Numbered from the stretch's first letter, positions 45,301-58,200 are shown. The stretch: DNA of 64,000 bases from Rhytidiadelphus loreus (GCA_947034895.1 OX344764.1:55781348-55845347); one strand, 5' to 3'. Translations and numbers: made by a program. Notes: generated from the sequence alone by a model not told the origin.

Positions 45301-46841
45301 AAAAAAGCATTGCACTAATAATGATATTTAGTGTTTGCAACACTAATTATACACTTTAACACAAATGTCAACAATACTAAATGACAAAGTGAATACTATT
45401 TGTTAGCTATTGTAATTTTTATGAGTATTCATATTGACACATTATCTATTAAAAGTCAAGAATACCCAACTAATATTATCAATACAGTTAAATGTCAACC
45501 AAAACACTATTTGTCAACTAAATGAAAATTAGAGTGAATCAAATAATAACACAATATTCGTTATTTTGGGAGTTTTCCTATCTCCCAATTTAGGTCGGTT
45601 TGCGTTGATCTAAATCACAGATTGGGAAACTGGAATTTTCGAATGGCCATAACTTATTCAATTTTTGTCCAAACTGGGCATATGAGGTGTTTTTTGACAT
45701 CTACGGAATCTGTAGATGTCAAAAAACACCTCATATGCCCATTTTGGACAAAATTTGAGTAAGTTATGGCCATTCGAAAATTCCAGTTTTCCAATCTGTG
45801 GTGCAGATCAGCGCGAACCGCGCTGAACTGCATACTCCCAAAATCATGGAATTCTCCCAAAATAACGAATATCGTGTTTAATACGGTAAGGAGAACTACA
45901 TGTAATATAACCCTAATTATCATTATTAGTATATCAAGATTTCTATTTCAAAATTACCAAAGCCATGGAATTCCACCAAGTTCATAAAATTGACACTAAT
46001 GAGGATGAACACAAAGTGAACCAAACTAAGTGACAAATTCAACACTTAGTGGCACACTTCAAGGCAAGGAAGGTAGAAAATTGGTGGATACTTACAAATG
46101 AGCTAATTCACATGGCTAAATAGCCATTTCATACTAGGAATCCTAGGCAAATTATCAATCTACAATTCAAAAGAATTACTAATTCAAGTATTGAAAATGA
46201 GGAAAACATGCTGGCTAAAACATTTAATTATAAAGTGTGTGCAATGTGTGATTTGAAACCGGAGTTGGAAAAATACAAAGGACAAATTAAACTCCTTGGA
46301 GCACCCAAATTAAGATCTCACAGTGTTTGGTGTTGTGTTTCTTTGGTACTATGTTTTATTAAACCTTTTGACACCATTGTTACAGCCAGGGACGACCTTT
46401 ACAATTAACTCTAATTATCCCAAAATTATACAAAATGTGAGATTTTTGGCAATTTCTGATTTCCTTAAACAAAAAAAACATGGGGTGTGGAGGAAGGGAG
46501 TGCACACCTCCAGGTGTAATGATATCGGCAACTCGGCTTGAGGGGCGGAAGGCGAAGTTGGCATCCTGGAGTTTGAGAAACTCTTTGGTTGCCTCCGCCG
46601 TGCTCACCACGATGCAGAGCCGCTGCCCCAGCCACATAGACATGAGCGGTCCATACTGCGAAGCCAACTCCGCCAAGCTGCGATGTGGATGCGTGCCCAA
46701 CAAATGCAACGACCCTAGGATGGGCAGCGCTCTAGGACCCGGCGGCAAGTTCAGGTACTTGCTGCACTGTCGTCTCCATAGCAATGCGCTTCCATAGATC
46801 ACCAGCAACACCACAGCCACACCCTGCAAATTAATATTCAT
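42387..46841 (-). CDS. Cytochrome P450 (CYP71-clan type), four exons
   Basis: Exons in gene order: 46841-46508, 45201-44933, 44237-43950, 43025-42387; all GT-AG, phases agree, 509 residues, normal for the family. Visible parts: N-terminal membrane anchor (VAVVLLVIYGSALLW), proline hinge LPPGP (about 32-36), C-helix region RHLRK, I-helix LLAARADTTT across the exon 3/4 junction (about 299-308), ExxR as ETFR (363-366), PERF (418-421), and heme loop FGSRRRQCPG (442-451, ligand Cys449). P450s of this clan are ER-bound monooxygenases of plant secondary metabolism; the substrate cannot be read from sequence. Oddities: the usual Gly of FGxGRRxCPG is Arg, and the usual Trp of the C-helix WRxxR is Leu. 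The start could instead lie in a leader exon at 49106-49135 that splices to 46823. Confidence 0.85.
44535..44715. other. C11 and A19 homopolymers in P450 intron 2
   Basis: In the intron between exons 2 and 3, a C run (44557-44567) is followed by about 70 nt of mixed sequence and an A run (44639-44657), then a T run near 44699-44714. The poly-A end suggests a retroposed fragment (SINE or processed transcript), but I cannot identify the source. Confidence 0.35.
45536..45895. repeat. Long foldback (hairpin) element in P450 intron 1
   Basis: The left arm (about 45536-45704) and right arm (about 45712-45895) are inverted copies meeting at GGAATC near 45705. The inner 85 bp of each arm is nearly identical (ACTGGAATTTTCGAATGGCC in both orientations); the outer part is diverged (ATTCGTTATTTTGGGAG, CGGTTTGCGTTGATCT). 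RNA through it would form a stem of well over 100 bp. It is a foldback MITE type. Confidence 0.85.
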
Positions 46842-46849
46842 TCAAAGGA

Positions 46850-49800
46850 GCGTCAATTTCGTTCGAACCGTCAAATGAATGTACGTCGTCCATCTGGCGT
46901 GGTCCTGTGCCAGAAATTGTGACTTAAAGCTACACTAAGGTCTACGAACGAAGTCAAGTATAACTTTACGTTTCAAGTCATGTGGCCTGAAAGTGCCGAC
47001 ATTGTGGAATACGCCAACTTCATGCGCCAATTTCAACAAAATCGACGTTACATTGGCGTGATTATGGGAACCAGAAATTGTAACATTCATGCACTCACAG
47101 CTTTAGAAAGAAAGACTGGTACTAACAGGTTTTTAGGTTTCAGGCTACATGTTCTGCAAAGTGGCAAAGTCTCTTGAGAATTCAGCCAGCCAGTTTCTCG
47201 AAATTGAGGGAGATTATGTATCTCTGATTCCTGGATTACCCTGCTCCTAATGCAAAATCATCTGGAAAACCTTGAATATCCCATTAAGGGAACTACAGAT
47301 GATCTTCCTGCACATCAGATCTTGTGATTCTATTTTACAGGTTTGTACCAAATTGAGCACAGGATCTTCCCCAAAGTACTAGTTCGTGACAAAGTTTTGG
47401 ATTGAAATTCTGAAATTACAAACCAGCTTTGACAACCCTACGTTGTTACGTGACTCTCAACATGGTTGAAGAGATGCCCTCAACAATTTTGGCAAAGAAA
47501 TCTAGAATTCTTTTTTTGTGCACAATGTTGAGTTCATGACTCCCCAAAGCTACAAGAATGAAGAGATTGCAGATTGAACACCTCCCATACTATTCACACT
47601 GCATTCTCTCTACATATATACATGCTCTATACTTCTGATATTCCCTCAGGAAAACAGTGATTCTTCTGCATTAACGTTTAAAGGACATTGGCAAACCCTA
47701 TGGGCATTTTGAAAGTTAAAGCTTGAATTTTCATATAGTTCTTGAATTTAAATGTTTTTAGGTTAACTAAGAAAATTTAGCTCCAATAATTTACTTTTTA
47801 CTCCATTATAATTTATTTTTTAAAATATTGAAATTGTAATTTTTGTGGCACTTTGAAGATAGCATCTTGAAAGCTCAAAATATACCACTTTTGACCTTTC
47901 TCTATGAGCTTAAGAAGTACATCAATTAATTATACCATGATGTTTTTCAATATTATTTCTATTTTTTCTTAAAAAATTTCATACTATTCTAATCCTTTTG
48001 TAATTACCATATTTTATACAAAGAAATTTCTTTAAAAAGTCATATAAAATTTTATTCGATGATTTCAATTATGATAAAATGACATTCAATTTTAGACAAA
48101 TATTACTACATATATGACTACATCTATGACTACATCTATCACGACATCTATTACTGCATATATTAGTACATCTATACCTACATCTATTACCACATCTATT
48201 AAATTTGAAAAAATATTATTTTTTAAAATGTGTGTGTTTTAATGGAGAAATCCAATGAAGTTTGACCAAGCCCTGACATGAAATTTTATTTATTAAATAA
48301 GGGTTAAAGATAATGTTCCTCAAAACCAAGTCCACATCCCGAACATAGTTTACATCCCGAACATAGTTTGGGAGTGTAATAATTCAGAAATTACTAATCA
48401 GACACCACTACAGTCAGTATTTTACATGATTCCAACATTCTTGAAGGGTCGGCAACCCCCAACGTAGGCAAGGAATCACGAGATTCTTTTCGTGCACAAT
48501 CTGGAGTATCAACTGCTGCGAGAATTTGGACAAGAAATGCACAGCGCTATCCACACCAAGAGCCAAACTTTTGGATTCTTTTCGGTTGACACCCACAATG
48601 GAGAAGCTAAGGCCGGGTGAATACTCACAACTGCTAGAAAATGTTCTTAAGAACAGCTAGAAGAGTCTCCAGGTGCATGTTTCAAAATACAACCAGGCTT
48701 TCGTTACGTTTACAGGAGGAATTAGACTAAGGCGGGGTGAGCTCGATCTCACAACAAAATGGTTCGATCTGTGCACAGGAGATCGATCGAGTCTCCCGAG
48801 GCGTTTCAAACGGAAGTTGGCACCGATACAAATGCAAATGACAACATGCAAATAGGAACCCCCTCGATCGATCGTCAGCAACACCAAGTGTACGTTAATT
48901 AAAACACCATTTTTCCAAACGTGCGAGTGCACCTTCAGTACAGTACACTATCATTTTCGCAACAAACTTGCATACATTCGATCACCGACTGAGAATGCTT
49001 AAGAAATTCAAGCTCGTTTCGGCAACTGATCAAACAGATTGAATTACTTATGGAGGCTGGACAACAGTACCAAGTTGAAGGAAGTTAGGAGAGCGTTGAG
49101 CTTACCCAAATTAGAGTGTCAGTTGTAGAAGCCATGGCCGCCGCCGCCGCCTGAAGTTGAGGAAAGGAAAGAGCTCCGGTGAGTCCGGTCCAGACTGTGA
49201 TGTGACAAAGGCAAGTTGGTTCTTCAGACAAGCCGCTTCATGTGAGGAGCAGCACAAAATAGCTTGGGATGCTTACGTTAAGTGACCCATTCATTTGGCT
49301 GGGTTTGAGTGGTGGGTAGGTATGCTTGATTTGATTATTGTTTTAGCTGCAGGCACAAATAGGCCAGTTCCTATCGTCAGGGATTCTTTACAATTTATCT
49401 TGCTTATCTTGCTTTGCATGAGTTCAGTGTTCGAGAAACCCGGCGGCTACCTTAACCCATAAACAATGTTGCGGACGTTTTGTGTGCGAAGAATGACATA
49501 ATCCTTTTGTGTAGGACAGAAATGCAACTATTCATCCTCAAAATTTTGTTGTGAAAAGGGGAGGTGGTCTAGAGTATTTTGACTTCCAATGAGTGCTTTT
49601 GCATTTTTTTAAGCCAATGATTCTCATGGTATCCAAAGAGATGATTTTCACCGTCACCACCCCCATCCTTTGAGGGTTTAGCTAGAGGTACCTATTTGTG
49701 ATAAATTAAGCATTTCACATTGTAAGATATGGGAAATTTGTTGAGAAATTGAGCTCAATGCGTGCAAGCACAAGGATGAGGAAGAATGCAACAAAAGATG

Positions 49801-50640
49801 ATTTTTTTTCAAGAATGAATATTTTATTTAGTATAAATGTAGATTCTTCAAATGTTCAAACCCATTCCAATCTCATACTCATCTATTATAGTTAATTTTA
49901 GCACTTCTCCCTAAACAAGGAGGGAAGAGAGATGAATAGACGAGAAGGTACAAACATAGAATCTTTTTCAATGAATATTGCATCCAACTATTGTTCACAA
50001 TAGGTAGCCAATGGAATCAGGGAACAAGAGTACAAGACATGTGGGCCTTAGAGAATCACCTACAAAATCATATATTGAAGAATTCTTTTGACAATTTCAC
50101 TTGAAAAACACCCCTAGTCCTTCAAAGGTTATATGGGCAATTTCGTTAAAATGGCGGTATTCCATGTGCCATTTGTACATGGAAGTTTGGCGAGGTGCGA
50201 TTTTTGAAACAGAGGGGTGTGGATTTCTTTGTAGGACTTGTAAGGAAGAAAGTGCCTTGAATTTTATATAGTTGTCAGAGTTTTGCATGAATACTTCCTA
50301 GTGTGGGCGTGGGAGATGTCGACCTCTAGAATGGAAGGAAAGCAAACATTGGATTACATTTTGGTTAGGAGTCATGATGTGCAGAAGTTTTAGAAAATCT
50401 TTAGATTTGCATTGTTGAGGATCGTGAGGACCGCAAAGATTGAATTTGGAGTAGGGCCTGGAAGAACTTGTGCGGGAACTTGATTTTTTCACTTAAAAAA
50501 ATTGGAGGGTACAAATGTCGATGAACATGCAAATGAGCACAATTTCTTGCATCTTCTGCCACTCTACTGACTTCTACAATGCACGGGAGCATTGTAAGCA
50601 ACAAAATTTTTTTTACCAAGAGCCCTCCGCCCTAAAAAAA
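46850..50640. other. Non-coding DNA; possible long 5' intron of the P450
   Basis: No protein gene recognised. Positions 48107-48202 are 12-bp tandem repeats of type ACTACATCTATT. If the leader exon at 49106-49135 is real, 46824-49105 is intronic. Short open frames at 48.4-48.9 and 50.1-50.6 kb have no motifs. Confidence 0.45.
49106..49135 (-). CDS. Possible leader exon of the P450
   Basis: ATG 49135 opens MASTTDTLIW and ends at a consensus donor TGG|GTAAGC, phase 0. A good acceptor TTTGCAG|GG at 46824/46823 would join it to GVAVVLLVIYGS, making a typical signal-anchor N-terminus. The alternative start at 46841 uses six codons that read like the end of an intron. An intron at this place is unusual for A-type P450s. 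Confidence 0.4.
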
Positions 50641-50643
50641 AAA

Positions 50644-53600
50644 TCAAGAGCCTCGCTGTTTGTCCTCTGCAATTCGACGTAAATGATCCACTGCAAATTG
50701 CACTTGCTGACGGGGGGCAATGAAACTGTTCCCATCATTCTTCTTTGGTTTCCACGATGCCATTATACTGTCTGTAGAAATGTAGTCAGCCTTCTCGGCC
50801 GTACGATCAACCCTCCATCTGAAATTGGTCTTCGTGTCCCAGCCTGCGTACAATCGTTGAGGGTCCTTCGACGCTCCGCATGGAGTGTGCCATTGCACCA
50901 AGACTTCACGAAAGTGCTCCGCCGTTGGATCAAATTGCGGATTTTCAACTGCCCTAGCAAGCCACACGGGCTCTTCACAATCCAATCCGGGCCTCACAAA
51001 GAGGTAGAACCCCTCGCGGACATCGGTGACCACGTTGTATGCTGGTGGTGGCCTCCCCTCTAGAGTGCCAATGTAAGGATCATCCATGTCGACCTCCTCC
51101 CGCGTCCTTCCATCTTGCATTAAATCCGTCGTAAGATCCCCAGGTTGTCGAGTTCGAGGCCAAAATCCATGCCTCAATTCATTGGATTGAGGAAGATCTT
51201 CTTCGGCGCCACTACCCAAGGCATTTCTCACTCCGGTCCAGTACATGATCAAGTGTGCAAGTCGGGCCTTGTACTCCAGTGGAGCGTCGTCTTGAGATAT
51301 GTCCGTCCAATGTTGGATGTATCCATCGAGTCCATGCAAAATCTTTGCTTCGTTGGTCATTTTCTTTGGAGCTACGCACGGCGGATCACCTTGGGGAAGG
51401 ATCAGTTTGTGCTCTGCATCTTCCTTCCATAACTTCAATCCCGCTTTGGGCAACCACGGGATGTCTGTACATGCCAGTTTGTATTGCATGATTGGCTAGC
51501 CCTTGTCATCCATGAAGAATTTGTATTGCCTTCCGTTGGAGTGGCCCACGAGTTGCTGCTTCTTCATCCCAATAAACGGTTTGACGTAAGCTTTGAAATC
51601 GGGCACTTCTTCTACCAGGTGAGGAATGAAAGGAACTTGCTCCATTTTCATGTACGACTCCATCAACGACGGCAAAGTAGGATGGTCCTTTTCGCGGAGT
51701 TGTTGACTCCACCGACCGAATGACGCATCCATGTCGTCGTGCGTGTGTCCCACAATCATGAAGGATACCACCACTTCTTTCACAATCCGCCTAGCCACCA
51801 AGAGGGACCAAAAACAAAAGACGTATTTGTTCTTGTTTTCCCTCCAGGAGTTGTCCATTTGAATGTGTAACACCGGTGGCAATGGTGTGGATTCGATAGG
51901 TGGAAACGGAATCTCTCCCAACGCATCCACATAGATATCGCTACCATTCAGCAACGCCCGATACAATTGCGTGCTACCGGATCTGCGAAAAAATGATCGT
52001 GAAGACTTTGCAGGGGGGTCCTCCAAATCTCGCAACAACTTCGCCACCGATCCCACTGTGAAGTTGCTGTCGCTTTTAAAGACATCCAAATTGTAGTGTG
52101 CGTACTTGCCATCCCCGTGTCCGTGTGCAAAAATTCCTGACACCTTCACGGGTAACTTCATGAATCCATCTAGTGCCTTTGTTTTCCTCGCCAATGCAGG
52201 ACATGCTGTTTTTGAATGGTCCATCTTGTCGTGCATGATGGATAGCAATTGCTTCGGTCGTAATCTGGACAACTGCCTACTACGGTAGTAGGCATGCCGA
52301 CACGCTTCCTGCAAGAACAAGTGCTTCTCAAAATGCCTTTGGATGCGACCATAGTCCTCTGACCCAGGTGCAAAAGATGCCCTCAATTGTTTCAAGTTGT
52401 CGCAAATGCTACATCTCGCAAACGAGTCACCTCTTCCTTTGATGACGTATTCCGGAAAATGTTTTGTACGTATTTTACTAAAGCATGATTGCGACAAAGG
52501 GGACAGTCCGAGTTCCTCGTTCGCCTGCAAACAAAGCCGACCAGACAACCAGTAAAGTAAGTGACTTGTGCCTGAAATATGTTCCCACATTATTCCTTTT
52601 CAGAGAAATGGATGGAAAATGTAACACAGGGAGTTACATATTTCCCGAAATCTCTATGAATTACTTCAGGACTTCTTTACACTTCGACGGTTCTAGGTCC
52701 CTACTTTCAATAGACATGAACGGACCATACATTCTTCTATCATTTGATCGATAGCAAGTGACCGAGAGTTGTCTTTCATACTCAATGGAAACCCATGTGT
52801 GATGCCGAGTGCATGTCCCATTCCTACCTCATTCACACTCGCCAAGAACTGCTTCCATTCCGTACCCAATGGAAGAACTTTTAAGCCCACCCTTTCGCCA
52901 GTAGGCAACGTGCGAGACAAATGGGGCATGTGGTCGGCCGCTGCTTCCAGTAATGAGCGCAAAGTCTCGATGCCCTGAACAGTGGCACTCCTCAATTTCG
53001 TCCTCTTCAGGTTGCCATGAGGACCACCTCTGACGCCGAAATCTGCCCTAGCCTTGTATCTTTGAAACGTGCGGAGAGGGATGTTGTGAAGAATCCGCCA
53101 AGCACGTAGACAAATGTCTATGCCCTCCACGGTGACAAGCTTCTTCCCCCTTCCAACTTCTTCATGAAACGCTCTGTGCACGTCCAGATTTTTGCTAGAC
53201 TTGACTTTAAATGACTGCATGTGCATTTCCGTGCGAAGCATACGGATCGTCGAAGGACGAAACTTCCGAATGCACTCCATGTCGCAGCAGAGTTCTGTGA
53301 AAACCTCTACGATAGATTCATAGGACACCATCTGTGTCCTCCGATCCACCAATGCGGCAGCACGGGTTCTCCTATCGTAGCGGTACTTCCGAACGCCTGT
53401 CCTTTTCCGATTTCCCTGTACCTCTTCATCCATAGCAACTCGTTTACGAGCATGGTCGTACATACTAACATACCCATTTCGCCCGTGATAAAACACTTGG
53501 CGCATAGGCCAACGCAGACACATGTCCCCAGCATTGGGGTCCCCATTCCGAACTTCCAGTACAACAATGCCCACGTCGTCCTTACCCAACCTGTTCCTCC

Positions 53601-53941
53601 CATCAATGCAAGCGTTTGGGTCAGCAGTGATGATGATCACTTCCGCGAAGTCCGAGCCGTCCGCGTGTCGTGCGAGTAGGGCCTTACCAGACCATCCGTC
53701 GCGGGCAATGCCTTCGCAATCCGGAATGGGACTAGTGTCCTCGTCCTCCGCGGCAACTGCCTCCAAGTCCACATCCTCCTCTTCACATTCTTCGAAACCC
53801 TGAGCGTCGAAGGATTCACGAATGACATTTGCACGATGTAAGCGAAACGAAACGAAGACTTGCGAACGACAGAAAAATAAAGATGGGCTCGATAAAAAAA
53901 CGCTGCACCTCGTCGCCGTCGGATTCGCTAGAAGAAGTCAT
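50644..53941 (-). CDS. DUF7869-type (DDE-transposase-like) protein, three exons, one in-frame TAG
   Basis: Exons in gene order: 53941-53909, 53799-52705, 52524-50644, all phase 0 with GT-AG ends; 1002 codons including a TAG at 51498-51496, after which the same frame runs to TGA at 50644. The start is acidic (MTSSSESDGDE, then EECEEEDVDLEAVAAEDEDT). The middle is a basic DNA-binding-like region (VEGIDICLRAWRILHNIPLR, RYKARADF). Exon 3 has a Cys pair in ARCSICDNL, then LHIQMDNSWRENKNKYV and FMIVGHTHDDMDASFGRW, the two signatures I associate with DUF7869 proteins, which are widespread, multicopy and probably transposon-encoded nucleases with an acidic triad. The last 280 residues have Trp-rich patches (HWTDISQDD, LVQWHTPCG). 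The first exon is the least certain part. A 131-bp array lies upstream. Confidence 0.72.
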
Positions 53942-54409
53942 ACGCCACAACGAAGATTCCTGCAGTGGAATCGCGTGGAAGATATACTCAGGGCTGTTGA
54001 CAGGATGGTCGCGGTCATAGAATGAAATGTCAAAGAATTGGTAAGGGCCCACAGCTTGTACGAAGTAATTGCCGACGCGTGGCTGCCAGACGCGAAGGCA
54101 AATCAGATGACGTATAGGCACGAATCAAGTCTCTTGAAGAAACAATTCAAATCTCGGTATTCCATAAGGACAAAGATAAAAAAAAAAGTTTCATGTACAT
54201 AACTACTGAGCAAAATGTCAGACAGTCAAGGGTACAGGCCAGAAAAATATGGTGACTGCCAATGCAAGAAGAAATAAACCGATTCGACAAATCAAAGCGC
54301 CCGCCCTGAACACAACTAGACTCGGTCGTGTCACACAAGATAAACAGGATCAATGCTTGAAGTGCCCACTTACAATTGTTTCCAAGAAAGCTGTCGGGTC
54401 TCTGGTTGT

Positions 54410-55230
54410 CTCCAATTCAGTTCAGAGCGCCCTCTCAGAACTGGATCCAGGTTACTCATTGGCGAGACCGTGGCCAGGGAAATCCACATCAGAGCGGGCG
54501 CTCTGAACTGAATCGGACCGAAACCTGACTAAGTCCACGTCTACGAAAAAAAGGTTTAGGGCGCCCGCTCTGAACTGGGTCCTTACAGATTGGCGAGACC
54601 GTGGCCACGGAAATCCAAATCAGGGTGGGCGCTCTGAACTGAATCGGACCGAAAACTGACTAAGTCCACGTCTGCGAAAAATAGGTTTAGGGTGCCCGCT
54701 CTGAACTAGGTCCTTACAGATTGGCGAGACCGTGACCACGGAAATCCAAATCAGGGTGGGCGCTCTGAACTGAATCAGACCGAAAACTGACTAAGTCCAC
54801 GTCTGCGAAAAATAGGTTTAGGGTGCCCGCTCTGAACTCGGTCCTTACAGATTGGCGAGACCGTGGCCACGAAAATCCAAATCAGGGTGGGCGCTCTGAA
54901 CTGAATTGGACCGAAAACTGACTAAGTCCACGTCTGCGAAAAATAGGTTTAGGGCGCCCGCTCTGAGCTGGATCTTTACAGATTGGGGAGACCGTGGCCA
55001 CGAAAATCCAAATCAGGGCGGGCGCTCTGAACTGAATTGGACTGAAAACTGACTAAGTCCACGTGTATGAAAAAAAGGTTTAGGGCGCCCGCCCTGAACT
55101 CATTGCCGGCGCAGTGTGGACCTCACAATTCAGTTCAGAGCGCCCGCTCTGAATTGAAAAAGGCACCAATCACGAACGCGACTTTGGAGGCATCAAAAAG
55201 GTTCAGAGCGGGCGCACTGATCCATTCTGA
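54410..55230. repeat. 131-bp tandem array upstream of the DUF7869-type gene
   Basis: GATTGGCGAGACCGTGG (or a close variant) starts at 54457, 54588, 54719, 54850 and 54981, exactly 131 bp apart. Each unit contains the words GGGCGCTCTGAACTG and CGCCCGCTCTGAACT, which pair as an inverted motif. A perfect-looking example, TTCAGAGCGCCCGCTCTGAA, lies near 55135. The array begins about 470 nt upstream of the gene's proposed ATG. Confidence 0.9.
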
Positions 55231-55239
55231 CGCCCCAAG

Positions 55240-58200
55240 TGGAAGACAATACTAATATTCAAACCCGTCAGGGCACCCCCACTGACCTATGCGGGGCCCA
55301 ACCACTCCGGTCATTCACTATGGTCATGAGCACATGTGCAGCTTCGGGATAAATAACAAGTGAATGAACTATACTATCAAGAATGTTTTTGGATTCGAGA
55401 CACCATCTTCACATGTCGATGATGCACGCTCCAATGAAGCTCATAAACAATCGGGGGAACTACACAATTTGTATGCATGAATTCAACTATTGTGAATGCA
55501 GGAATCCAATTCTTAGGCTACATTGATCATGAGTTCAAGGAAAGCACGAAAAGGAATTGCGCTCATCACATGAATTCGGATTCCGAGAATTCATAATTCT
55601 AGAAAAAGAAAATCTTAGTTGTCCACTACGTAGTACTACTAGCCATTTGCGATTCAATCACTCGGGAATTGCAATTCGCGAAGACGCTATAGGCAAGCGC
55701 AATCAAGGAATCATTCAAACAATGGACCTCTAAATGAACGACTTCTACGCATGTACCAAGACTAAACCCTAATCGGTCTCAATGCACGAACGCGACATGA
55801 AATGCATGGAGTGAAAATCAATGGAAGCGTACCTCCAATTATCAAGGTCCGATTCGGTGGAGGTCCACCAGCAGCAGAAATTCGAACTTCCCAACTTGCT
55901 ACGCGCAAAGCTGCAAGACATGAAATTCACCACAATAAAGTGCAAATAGACGAGGCCGTCGAAAATCGAAAATCAAACATCGAGCCTTTCAAGAGGAAAA
56001 CAATCGAAATGAAAAGCACCTTTCACTTCCAGGGTGATGAAGGAAGCTGAGCAAACGGAATGGAGAGGTCGACGGGTCGAACGCAAAGGCTGAGAAATCA
56101 CCGTACACTTCAGTGGAGAACTGCCGTAGGTTGCTTCGCAACTTCTGTGTGTCTCCCAAAAAAAAGGCAGGAATACACTTTGACACCGAAAAACCTAAAA
56201 CCGCCGATAATATGCGATGACGAGGAAAGAGGACGCCAACCTCACACTGGAAGTGAAAGGTAGTTAATGCGATTTTAATGTAATTTTTAATTGTAAGTTG
56301 GAACTAATAAGGTGGAAGCACCCCAAATCAACAGTTTAAAGAATTCAGCATATTTGGAGACAACATTTCAGGAAATTAACATTTTTGTGGTGTTCAAAAA
56401 AATGAAGAGGTTTCTGGGACTTTCAAAGTTTCAATCCTCTAGACCACTGGAACCGTCTTGAACGTGGACCCAAATCTGAATTCTGATAAATTCAGCACTT
56501 ACCCAATCACAGTGAAGAGAGGAGAAAGCGTTATGACACTTGTCAAAGACCATTCAATAAAAGCCCAGGGACGGTTTGATGTCCATCTAGGAACAGGGAT
56601 TAGGTACAGGTATCATATTGGGTGCTCCCACCTTAACCCCTAACTGCCTCATCGACCATATATGGTCGATCTGAAATTTCAGGCTCATTTTGAAGTGGGC
56701 AGTTCAATTCGTTTGCCCGTTTTAAAATTGTTTTTGGGTAGTTTTTAGGGTTAACTATTCAAAACTTTCATTTTTCACTGAAAAAGGTACATATTTGAGT
56801 GTTGAGAGGTCTCCAAAGCCATTTATGTCCGTTAATGGAAGAGTAAAGCTTGCTAATTTTACTTCATTTTTCAACTTTCAGCAATTTCACTTGATTTGAG
56901 ATCTAAAAACTTTCACTTATTCATTTGCTTTGAAAATGGTCCCAATCGAAAGAGTGAAGTGTTTTCATGATTTTCACCATTGAAAATTTAAACAAGCAAG
57001 TCTTGATTTGGAGTTATTTGTGAATTATACTTATTAAAAAAATTGCATCTCAACAATTGCAAGGTGGATTGTGTAATGAGTTTAATAGCTTTTCAAGTGA
57101 TATTAAGTTTTTTGAAAGGGTATTTTAGTGTGCTAACACAATTTGTAGTTGTTCATGTTACTTCTAATCCCAAAAAGCTTTTATGTGCAAATTTCTGAAA
57201 CATTGTGGAGAGGGACAACATATTAAAAATAGAAAAGGTACATTTCTCTTATTATAATCTCACAACTCTTATGGAATTTTGCACTCAAAATTGGTGTACA
57301 TACTAATAAGCAAGCTCTTTAAACATCCGTACGGTTAGATTTTGAAAAAAGATCATTTTGTTTCAATGGAGATAACTATAAGCCCATGTTCTTTTTTCAT
57401 GGGAAAAACACACTTGAAAAGGCTTAGGCACTTAGGGGTTAACCCTGGAGCGCTCCGACGTCCATTTTTTGGACGATGTACAGACTGAAATTTAGTTTTC
57501 TTTCTCATCACTGTTTGGATGAAAGTCATCTAATTTGTGGTGATACTTTGTCAAGTTTTTGTCCTATCTAATGGTTGGATTTGGTGTTACTAGAGTTCAT
57601 ATTTTTCTTAAATTATAAATGTGAAAGTTTATCAAGCCAAAAATTGCATTGATTTTTGTTCAAAACTGAGTTTGCAAGACTGAGGTCATAGATTTTAAGA
57701 ACAAAAAAATTTCAAAAAATCACCCCATGAAGAGAACCTCATCTGGAATCCATTCCAACAAGTTTTACTCAAAAAATGATAATAGTCTGCTTGTAATTGA
57801 ATTCAGAAGATATTTTGAATTTTTTTTCCAAAATTTTGCAAAAAATATTGATGGTAGCATAGGTGAATCTAACCGCAGAGATGGAATCTGAAATTCATAA
57901 TCTACAACTTTTATTTGTATATCATGTCCAAAATATTCTTCCAAATAGTACTTTATAATGATTTTTCCCAAGTAGCCAATTATGGAGATGGATCCAGACG
58001 TTCTAGGGTTAAATTGAATTGATATGTATTTTGCATGATTTAGAAAGCGTCATGAACAGTTGAAGTTGTCATTTGATCCATTCACTGTAGTTTCTATATT
58101 CTTTACAGCTACAGTCTACGTGCGTAATGAGCGACAGATGCACTTTTGGCTTATAAAATCGCCAAAATTTCATTTTCACTACGAAAATTCTGAAAAACAC

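Noticed and set aside
400..51498. Reassignment of TAG to an amino acid
   Set aside because: TAG also serves as an apparently genuine terminator (for example the SWIM copy 1 stop at 18327 and the stop at 21259-21261), and the P450 and hAT genes contain no internal TAG. Deamination or cryptic splicing is simpler.
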